Of a stretch of DNA of 22,745 bases, positions 1-5,522 are shown piece by piece. The number at the start of each line of letters is the position of its first letter. Within the stretch, counting starts at the first letter, position 1. Source of the stretch: an uncultured Oscillibacter sp. (GTDB lineage: Bacteria > Bacillota > Clostridia > Oscillospirales > Oscillospiraceae). Under the pieces are notes generated by a model. That model was given only the letters and a program-made list of their open reading frames with translations, was not told where the DNA came from and did not search any database. A program made the position numbers and the translations under genes. Where the stretch lies: positions 1-22,745 of the forward strand of contig CAMHBH010000015.1 of NCBI GenBank assembly GCA_946183175.1, in the 5' to 3' direction.

Positions 1-39
1 CACATTTGGAGCCGTCATGCCTTATTTTTTGTTCGCTTC

Positions 40-81
40 TTTTGGGACACGCCCTTAAAACTTTGAAAAACGTGTCCAAAA
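40..81. repeat. Imperfect inverted repeat near left edge
   Basis: Arms at 40-51 and 71-81 (core GGACACG / CGTGTCC flanked by T4 and A4) pair apart from one bulged base, with a loop of about 19 nt. No gene is recognised around it. It may be part of the 3' end of a gene lying left of the window or of a mobile-element edge. Confidence 0.4.
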
Positions 82-159
82 GGTGGAAAACGAGCGTATC
101 ACGCTTTCAAAAATCGTGGCGGCATCTTTTTTTTCAACACAAGACAGCGTATACCGACG

Positions 160-189
160 AAGACTTTCCCCCGGGAAAGTCTTTTTATT
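160..189 (+). terminator. Rho-independent terminator
   Basis: The arms AAGACTTTCCC (160-170) and GGGAAAGTCTT (173-183) pair, giving about a 10-bp stem with a tetraloop once the innermost pair opens. It is followed directly by a T-rich run at 184-189. This is a classic intrinsic terminator on the + strand, so it probably ends a transcript entering from left of the window. Confidence 0.8.
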
Positions 190-222
190 TGCGCGGATAT
201 GACGACGCCTAAGTTGAGCCAA

Positions 223-270
223 GCGCCGAAAACCGGATTCCCATAAGAAATCCGGTTTTCGGCGCGTTCT
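223..270 (+). terminator. Second strong hairpin, probable backup terminator
   Basis: The arms at 223-239 and 249-265 are perfectly complementary over 17 bp (starting GCGCCGAAAACC) with a 9-nt loop. The following sequence is moderately T-rich (GTTCTTTG). It lies 34 nt after the first terminator, so the two form a tandem stop for + strand transcription. The T tract is weaker than in the first. Confidence 0.65.
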
Positions 271-705
271 TTGTCGCTTTTCGCGAATAGCTTTTATGAA
301 ACCTTAATGCGGACAGCCCGCGCATTCTTCCGGCAAATGCGCAACGTCCTTAATAGCATCCGGCTTTCCGTCCCGTCTTCTTCCGTTAAACTTCCATCTC
401 CCTGTAGTTGCCGTACTCCTTCCATTGCAGTGGGGCATGATATATCGTATGTACGCCGTCGCCGCTGAGGAGTTCCGGAATCAGAATACAGCCCATTTGC
501 AGGGCGTTTTTGTGCGCTTTCCGGCATTTCCGATGGAATTTTTCTGTGAATACGGCCTCTAAGAATACTATAAATCCAAATAAGAGGACGTATCCACAGT
601 GGTTTTGCGCCGTTTCGCTGTGCGCTTTTCTGCCGATATTCCAGTATTTTTGCGCCTTTTTCTGACGGGGGATAACCTGTTTCCGCTTTTGAATACAGCT
701 TCTAA
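266..705. other. Stretch without a recognisable gene
   Basis: About 440 bases with no convincing coding region on either strand. The longest open frame here (minus strand, about 386-715) starts at a GTG with no ribosome binding site and matches no family I recognise. The base composition is less GC-rich than the operons to the right. This fits degraded or formerly mobile DNA between the terminators and the recombinase fragment. Confidence 0.5.
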
Positions 706-957
706 ATGTCAACACTACATTTTTTTGAATTTTCCTTTCACAACGGCAGGGCGGTCGTGGACTGCGAGGGCAAACAGCGCGTGGTCATGATTCCACGGAA
801 ACCGCGGGAGAAACTGCTGGCCTACTGCGCCGAAACGGGCGTCAAATCCGGGCCTGTGTTCGTGACCAGAAACGGGAAGCCCCTGAAGCGCTCCAACATC
901 TGGAAAGAGCTTCGAGGGCTGCGCGCGGCGGCCCATGTGGACGCCCTCGTCGTGTGA
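706..957 (+). pseudogene. Tyrosine recombinase/integrase fragment
   Basis: The encoded stretch GRAVVDCEGKQRVVMIPRK...SGPVFVTRNGKPLKRSNIWKEL has the pattern of the catalytic domain of small tyrosine recombinases: a beta-hairpin followed by a GPVFVT.sGKPL.RsnIW helix segment. Only about 65 residues remain. The N-terminal DNA-binding domain, the first catalytic Arg, the HxxR box and the Tyr nucleophile are all absent, and the match stops where the family normally continues into H-N-L-R-H. The ATG at 706 has no clear ribosome binding site and the first residues do not resemble the family, so the true relic starts near 745. It should not be active. It marks an old integration or recombination scar upstream of flagellin. 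Confidence 0.7.
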
Positions 958-1022
958 GCAACGAAATAAGGATTGCGTTGTGAATCGCGAAATGCCGTTT
1001 CCTGATTCTGTTCTTTGAAATT

Positions 1023-1083
1023 CGGGCGTGACAAGCCGACCGAAGGAAAACAAATTCCAGTTCCGGTCTGTTTGTCACGCCCG
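1023..1083. repeat. Long stem-loop (20-bp arms)
   Basis: The arms at 1023-1042 and 1064-1083 pair over 20 positions with one mismatch and one G-U pair (outer part CGGGCGTGACAA). The 21-nt loop itself contains a GGAA...TTCC pair. No T tract follows on either strand, so a plain intrinsic terminator is doubtful. It lies between the integrase fragment and the flagellin promoters and could be a terminal structure of a lost mobile element or a transcription barrier. Confidence 0.6.
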
Positions 1084-1120
1084 CACCTTGAAAAAAATGT
1101 GTTTTTTGGGAACAGGGGGC

Positions 1121-1147
1121 TTAATTTTTTCGCGCGTCTGTCGATAT
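1121..1147 (+). promoter_or_regulatory. Candidate sigma-28/sigma-D flagellar promoter
   Basis: TTAA (1121-1124), 15 nt, then GTCGATAT (1140-1147) resembles the flagellar sigma consensus TAAA-N15-GCCGATAT at 3 of 4 and 7 of 8 positions. The gene downstream is flagellin, which is usually read by this sigma factor in Firmicutes. The distance to the start codon (about 355 nt) is long, so this remains a candidate. Confidence 0.4.
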
Positions 1148-1226
1148 TAACAGTGAAAGGATTATTGTGAAAGGCATTTCAAAGACTGCGGCAGGCGGTT
1201 AAAACAAATTTTGCCTGATTTCTTTC

Positions 1227-1255
1227 TTGACAGGCGGGGCTATTTCTGTTAGAAT
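1227..1255 (+). promoter_or_regulatory. Consensus sigma-A promoter for flagellin
   Basis: TTGACA (1227-1232), a 17-nt spacer and TAGAAT (1250-1255), with an extended -10 TG at 1247-1248. This is close to a perfect housekeeping promoter. Transcription from about 1262 would give a 5' leader of about 250 nt before flagellin. An inverted repeat ACGCAAT/ATTGCGT (1292-1298 and 1317-1323) lies in that leader. Confidence 0.75.
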
Positions 1256-1463
1256 AGCTCCGTGTAGAGGAAATGATTGGACGTAAATACAACGCAATTC
1301 TTATTACGTTATCGGGATTGCGTGGGAATGCCATTTACAATGCGTGTATACCATAATTTCGATTCTTACGGTCAAGCGCAGGCCGTTTGAATAGTCCCGC
1401 GCCGAAGAAATCCGGGCATTGTGGCCAGATGTCGGGAGGTTGGAGACGCAAGGCAAACAATAT

Positions 1464-1500
1464 GCGGCAGTAAGGACACTGACCGCGCAGTTTTAAGGAG
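1464..1500 (+). promoter_or_regulatory. CsrA-type binding hairpin plus Shine-Dalgarno site
   Basis: GCGGCAGT (1464-1471) pairs with ACTG-a-CCGC (1478-1486), exposing the hexaloop AAGGAC (1472-1477). That is the hairpin-loop A(A/R)GGA presentation preferred by CsrA. A second AAGGA lies in the flagellin ribosome binding site AAGGAG (1495-1500), about 20 nt downstream. The arrangement matches the two-site leader of Bacillus subtilis hag, where CsrA blocks translation and FliW relieves it. Neither csrA nor fliW is in the window, so the regulation is inferred. Confidence 0.55.
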
Positions 1501-1510
1501 ATGAATTATC

Positions 1511-2725
1511 ATGCGAGTACAGCATAATATCTCCGCGATGAATTCTTATCGCAACTACAACAACAACACGAAGTCCATCAACAAGAATCTGGAAAAGCTC
1601 TCGTCCGGGTACAAGATTAACCGCGCCGGCGACGACGCGGCGGGTCTGGCGATTTCGGAGAAGATGCGCGCCCAGATTACCGGCTTGGAAGGTGCCCAGA
1701 AGAACGCGAAGGACGGTATCAGCCTCGTGCAGACCGCCGAAGGTGCTCTGACGGAAGTCCATTCCATGCTCAACCGTATGTACAGCCTTGCGGAGCAGTC
1801 CGCCAACGGCACCTATGACAGCACTACAGATCGTACGCAACTTCAGAAAGAAGTCGACAAGCTCCGTAATGAAATTGACCGTATCGCGGACAGTTCTAAC
1901 TTCAACGGGCTGAAGTTGCTGGATGGTACGATGGGCAGAACGGTAAGCGGATACACTGCTGTAGCCAACGGATTACAGAGCATAGAAGTTACAGGCGGCG
2001 GAGCTGGCACCATCACTCCCCTGACTGTTAAGGTTGCCGCAGATGGCACTGTGGAGGCGGGACATACGACTGCTGTTACTGGCATTACGTGGAAAGCGGT
2101 CAATCCCACTACCGCAGTAACGGGAGCGGCAGGAACAACCTCTTCTGTGAACGTCGGCGGCAAGGATGGCGGTACGGTTCTCTTTAAGGCCGTTGTGGAT
2201 AAAACCACCGCTACAGCGGACAATGCGACGTTGTATGATGGAATGACGATTTCCGTTAATCTTGCGACGGCGAACAGTAGCGGTTCTTATGTCGCCAGTA
2301 ACGAGGCGGCTGTGTCGGTAGTGAATGGCGGTTTGACGCTTCAAATTGGCGATACTAATAAATCGTTCAATCAGATGAGCGTTCAAATTAATGACATTCA
2401 CACTAAGGCTCTGTCTATTGATTCCATTGACATTAGTCAACAGGGAACCGCACAAACGGCGATGGACGCTATCAAAGAGGCTATCAACTACGTTTCTGAC
2501 GTGCGCGGTACGCTTGGCGCGACGCAGAACCGTCTCGAACACACCATCAACAACCTCTCCGTGATGCAGGAGAACATCCAGGACGCCGAGTCCACCATCC
2601 GCGACACGGACGTGGCCGACGAAATGATGAAGTACACCAAGAACAGCATTCTGGTGCAGTCCGCGCAGGCCATGCTTGCGCAGGCCAATCAACAGCCTCA
2701 GGGCGTGCTCCAACTCCTCCAGTAA
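1511..2725 (+). CDS. fliC: Flagellin
   Basis: Structural protein of the flagellar filament, exported by the flagellar type III apparatus and polymerised outside the cell. The 404-residue product has the conserved N-terminal D0/D1 coiled-coil region (about 1-140, with SSGYKINRAGDDAAGLAISE and NFNGLKLLDG). A Thr/Gly/Val-rich variable region (about 141-310) forms the surface-exposed part. The conserved C-terminal D1/D0 region (about 320-404) has GATQNRLEHTINNL and ends QPQGVLQLLQ, as expected for a complete flagellin. The ATG at 1511 is chosen because AAGGAG lies 10 nt upstream. It is preceded by a long leader with a sigma-A promoter, a possible sigma-D promoter and a CsrA-like hairpin. No other flagellar gene is present, so filament expression is likely separated from the main fla/che cluster. 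The symbol hag would be equally valid. Confidence 0.96.
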   Translation: MRVQHNISAMNSYRNYNNNTKSINKNLEKLSSGYKINRAGDDAAGLAISEKMRAQITGLEGAQKNAKDGISLVQTAEGALTEVHSMLNRMYSLAEQSANGTYDSTTDRTQLQKEVDKLRNEIDRIADSSNFNGLKLLDGTMGRTVSGYTAVANGLQSIEVTGGGAGTITPLTVKVAADGTVEAGHTTAVTGITWKAVNPTTAVTGAAGTTSSVNVGGKDGGTVLFKAVVDKTTATADNATLYDGMTISVNLATANSSGSYVASNEAAVSVVNGGLTLQIGDTNKSFNQMSVQINDIHTKALSIDSIDISQQGTAQTAMDAIKEAINYVSDVRGTLGATQNRLEHTINNLSVMQENIQDAESTIRDTDVADEMMKYTKNSILVQSAQAMLAQANQQPQGVLQLLQ

Positions 2726-2751
2726 GGAGAAACCGGAACCGAATTTCCAGT

Positions 2752-2794
2752 AACGGGCATTCGCGGCGGCGCGTAACCGTTCGCCGCGCCCGTT
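2752..2794 (+). repeat. GC-rich hairpin just after flagellin
   Basis: AACGGG-catt-CGCGGCG (2752-2768) pairs with CGCCGCG-CCCGTT (2782-2794), giving 13 bp with a 4-nt bulge. It begins 26 nt after the flagellin stop codon. No T tract follows, so it may stabilise or attenuate the mRNA rather than act as a full terminator. Confidence 0.45.
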
Positions 2795-2905
2795 CCCGTA
2801 AAATCCTGGGGCGACTTTGACCCCGCAATCCGTCCATACGACGTACCGGAGACAGCGGACGAACCCGTAGCGGAGGAGGAATCCGTAGTCAGCGCGGAAC
2901 CCGCA

Positions 2906-3595
2906 GTGGAGGACGAACCGGAGACGGTAGAGGAACCCGTAGCGGAAGACGTACCGGAGGCAGTCGACGAACCCGCGACGGACACGACAGCGCCTCTTGC
3001 GGTGAGTGCCGGAATGGCAGTCAGGGCCATTCCCCTGTTGCCGGACGAAGAGGAAGCGTTCGCAACGCTGTTCGGAGAAATCCCTGTCATTTCCGTGGAA
3101 GTCCCGGACACCGGGCGCATTCTTATCAATCCTTATCGCCTGAAAGTCCAGCAGGGTTCGGATACCACGCAGGACGAGATTGTCAGTGACACGATTGTGC
3201 TTGTCAACCGCAGTAACGTGGCGTTGAGCGTACAGGCGTCGGCGATTGGCTGGGCGGAGGATTCGTCGTCGGCAGTCCGTTTCGTCGACGACGCGAACGA
3301 TATGCAAAACAAAGATTTGTTCGTGTACTACGAGTTCCAAAACGCCCCTGACCAGTCCGGCGACGTGCGGTGGAGCGGGAGTTACAGCGGCGCGTCGAAT
3401 CAGCTTGTTGTCCGCAACGGCGCGAACGCGACCCCGGAGCTGTCGGAAGTCCTGACGATTCCCACCGCCGATGACGATTCCCCAACTTATGCGGCTCTGC
3501 GGGCGTTCGGTTCCGCGAGCGCCCCCAAAACGGGAAGCTGGCGGGCGACGGATACCGTAAGTATACGTGTGGCGTTTACCTTTACGCCCACATGA
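2906..3595 (+). CDS. Hypothetical acidic Pro/Glu-rich protein, 5' end apparently lost
   Basis: Not assigned to a named family. From the only in-frame start candidate (GTG 2906, no ribosome binding site) it encodes 229 residues: an acidic low-complexity linker (about 1-30, repeats like EEPVAEDVPEAVDEP) and then a likely beta-rich domain. The domain opens with GRILINPYRLKV and continues with SDTIVLVNRSNVALSVQASA, a pattern seen in secreted Firmicute surface proteins. The frame is open further upstream, back to 2777, with the same composition (PVPVKSWGDFDPAIRPYDVP), but it contains no start codon and is closed by TAA at 2774. This is the same frame as flagellin. An AAGGAG overlaps the flagellin stop codon with no start codon after it. 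There is no signal peptide. The likeliest reading is a truncated or decayed second cistron of the flagellin operon; expression from GTG 2906 is possible but poorly supported. Confidence 0.5.
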   Translation: MEDEPETVEEPVAEDVPEAVDEPATDTTAPLAVSAGMAVRAIPLLPDEEEAFATLFGEIPVISVEVPDTGRILINPYRLKVQQGSDTTQDEIVSDTIVLVNRSNVALSVQASAIGWAEDSSSAVRFVDDANDMQNKDLFVYYEFQNAPDQSGDVRWSGSYSGASNQLVVRNGANATPELSEVLTIPTADDDSPTYAALRAFGSASAPKTGSWRATDTVSIRVAFTFTPT

Positions 3596-3604
3596 GTGAA
3601 ATAA

Positions 3605-3649
3605 CTGGAAGCCCGTTTTGTACGTTTGCAGTACGGAACGGGCTTCCAG
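3605..3649. terminator. Bidirectional terminator between convergent genes
   Basis: CTGGAAGCCCGTTTTGTAC (3605-3623) pairs with 3631-3649 over 19 positions including two G-U pairs, with loop GTTTGCA. On the minus strand the stem is followed by TTATTTC, and on the plus strand by a weaker TGTTAC. It sits between the + strand ORF ending at 3595 and the minus strand UPF0210 gene ending at 3790, so it probably serves both. Confidence 0.75.
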
Positions 3650-3789
3650 TGTTACGCGAGCAATTGTCTGCTTGTGAACTTTACGTTCGGCGCGGCGCTT
3701 TTCCCCTCCGGACGCGACGCCGGAGAGCATCTCCCGGTTCTTATGCGCGTTCAAAATTAGCTTAACGCCTATGGTATCAAGGGTTCTTG

Positions 3790-5148
3790 TCAGTTGCGCA
3801 GGCTTTGCAGGGGGGCGGGGATTCGCCCGCCGCGACGGATAAACGCCGCGCTCGATTCCTTGTGTACGGGCATGACGGGCGCGGTACCCAACAGCCCGCC
3901 GAATTCAATCGTATCGCCGACGGACTTCCCGGGCGCGGGGAGTAACCGGACAGCAGTCGTTTTCTGATTCACCATCCCGACGGCGGCCTCGTCGGCGATT
4001 ATCGCCGCGATAGTCTCGGGGGGCGTGTCCCCGGGTACGGCTATCATGTCCAGCCCCACCGAACAGACACAAGTCATTGCTTCCAGCTTGTCGAGACAGA
4101 GTACGCCGGCGCGCGCGGCGGCAATCATGCCCTCGTCCTCGCTGACCGGGATGAAGGCCCCGGACAGTCCGCCCACGCTCGACGACGCCATAACCCCGCC
4201 CTTTTTCACGGCGTCATTCAACAGCGCAAGCGCGGCGGTCGTGCCGTGCGTGCCGCAGACTTCCAGCCCCATTTCCTCCAGAATCCGGGCCACGCTGTCG
4301 CCGACGGCGGGCGTGGGCGCGAGGCTGAGGTCTACGATACCGAACGGCGTGTCGAGACGCCGGCTTGCTTCCAGCGCCACGAGCTGTCCGACACGCGTAA
4401 TCCGGAAGGCGGTCTTCTTGACGGTCTCGGCGAGCACGTCGAACGGCGCGCCGCGCACGGCCTCTATCGCGTGCCGCACGACGCCCGGCCCCGATACGCC
4501 TACGTTGATAACCTTCTCGGCCTCCCCGGCGCCGTGGAACGCCCCCGCCATAAACGGGTTGTCCTCGACGGCGTTGCAGAAGACGACCAGTTTTGCACAG
4601 CCGAACCCGTCACGGTCGGCAGTCGCGCGGGCGGTCTCCGTGATAACGTTCCCCATGAGCGACACGGCGTCCATGTTGATACCGGAGCGCGTGGAGCCGA
4701 TGTTCACCGACGCGCAGACGCGTTCGGTCGTCGACAGCGCCTCGGGGATGGAGCGTATCAGGCACTCGTCGGCGCGGGTCATGCCCTTGTGTACGAGCGC
4801 GGAGAAGCCGCCGATGAAGTTGACGCCCGTCGCGAACGCGGCGCGGTCGAGGGCGGCGGCGTAGGGGGCGTAGTTGTCGGAATCGCCGGGGGCGGCGAGG
4901 AGCGCGACGGGCGTCACGGAGATTCGCTTGTTGACGATGGGAATGCCGAACTCCCGTTCGATTTCCTCCCCGGTCGCGACGAGTTTCTCGGCGTGGCGCG
5001 TGATTTTGTCGTAGAGCTTCCGGCAGGCGCGCGACGCGGACGGGTCGGCGCAGTCCAGCAGGGAAATGCCCATGGTGATTGTGCGGATGTCGAGATGTTG
5101 CTGTGCAATCATTTCGATGGTGGAGAGAATTTCCTTTTGGTTCAACAT
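3790..5148 (-). CDS. UPF0210 (PFL/DUF711) family protein
   Basis: A 452-residue protein of the UPF0210 family, typical in length and complete from MLNQKEILSTIEMI to the C-terminus. Family signatures visible include RTITMGISLLDC, TPVALLA, NFIGGFSALVHKG, SVNIGSTRSGINMDAV, GVSGPGVVRHA and SVGGLSGAFIPVSED. The biochemical role of the family is not established to my knowledge; structures show a fold related to glycyl-radical (PFL) enzymes, but I see no sign of the glycyl-radical motif. The start at 5148 is supported by GAGGAGG 7-8 nt upstream, overlapping the stop codon of the ACT-domain gene, so the two genes are co-transcribed and probably translationally coupled. This two-gene arrangement is conserved in many Firmicutes and suggests that the ACT protein regulates this one. 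Confidence 0.93.
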   Translation of the reverse strand: MLNQKEILSTIEMIAQQHLDIRTITMGISLLDCADPSASRACRKLYDKITRHAEKLVATGEEIEREFGIPIVNKRISVTPVALLAAPGDSDNYAPYAAALDRAAFATGVNFIGGFSALVHKGMTRADECLIRSIPEALSTTERVCASVNIGSTRSGINMDAVSLMGNVITETARATADRDGFGCAKLVVFCNAVEDNPFMAGAFHGAGEAEKVINVGVSGPGVVRHAIEAVRGAPFDVLAETVKKTAFRITRVGQLVALEASRRLDTPFGIVDLSLAPTPAVGDSVARILEEMGLEVCGTHGTTAALALLNDAVKKGGVMASSSVGGLSGAFIPVSEDEGMIAAARAGVLCLDKLEAMTCVCSVGLDMIAVPGDTPPETIAAIIADEAAVGMVNQKTTAVRLLPAPGKSVGDTIEFGGLLGTAPVMPVHKESSAAFIRRGGRIPAPLQSLRN

Positions 5149-5160
5149 GGGAATTCCTCC

Positions 5161-5430
5161 TCAAACGCGGTGCATGGCGTCGAAGAGTTCCTCGCGCTGG
5201 ATTCGGATGGACATCCCGATAGACGCGCCCAAGGTTTCCAGCGCGCCCCGGAGTTCGCCGATGGACAGCCGCGACGCGCTCAAGTCCACGGCCATGACCA
5301 TCGTAAAGGAACTTTGCAGGATAGTCTGGGAAATGTCCAGAATGTTGACGTTATTTTCGGCGAGCAGGGTACAGATAGCGGCCATAATGCCGACTTTGTC
5401 CTGTCCCAGTACGGTAATGATAGCGTGCAT
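5161..5430 (-). CDS. ACT domain protein (UPF0237)
   Basis: An 89-residue stand-alone ACT domain of the UPF0237 family: MHAIITVLGQDKVGIMAAIC, NNVNILDISQTI and FTMVMAVDL follow the beta-alpha-beta-beta-alpha-beta ACT pattern. ACT domains bind small ligands, often amino acids, and confer allosteric control; the ligand here is unknown. AAGGAG lies 6 nt before the ATG at 5430. It lies directly upstream of the UPF0210 gene, 12 nt apart. Transcription probably comes from the preceding genes or from a promoter in the 92-nt gap, where only weak hexamers are visible. Confidence 0.92.
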   Translation of the reverse strand: MHAIITVLGQDKVGIMAAICTLLAENNVNILDISQTILQSSFTMVMAVDLSASRLSIGELRGALETLGASIGMSIRIQREELFDAMHRV

Positions 5431-5469
5431 AGAGAACTCCTTACAGATAACGTTAGCCCCTACGGGCCG

Positions 5470-5493
5470 CCTCCCCCGTGGACGCGGGGGAGG
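5470..5493. repeat. GC-rich palindrome in operon gap
   Basis: CCTCCCCCG (5470-5478) and CGGGGGAGG (5485-5493) form a 9-bp stem with a 6-nt loop between the secreted-protein gene and the ACT gene. No T tract follows on the minus strand. It resembles short extragenic palindromes, or could attenuate read-through and protect the upstream mRNA. Confidence 0.5.
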
Positions 5494-5522
5494 TTCCGGG
5501 ATTTTCGTTGTGCGGAGAAATT

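Noticed and set aside
6..212. 68-residue + strand open frame at the left edge
   Set aside because: Reads through a classic intrinsic terminator and has no ribosome binding site.
386..715. 109-residue minus-strand open frame
   Set aside because: Starts at a GTG without ribosome binding site and matches no family I know; the C-terminal part looks protein-like, so a relic is possible but not supported.
1425..1465. Possible cyclic-di-GMP riboswitch in the flagellin leader (GGAGACGCAAGGC resembles part of the GEMM core)
   Set aside because: The second conserved segment and the required order of stems are not present; a CsrA site explains the region better.
1973..3754. 593-residue open frame on the minus strand opposite flagellin
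   Set aside because: Arg/His-rich, low-complexity translation without family features, antisense to an unmistakable flagellin and its downstream ORF; a shadow frame.
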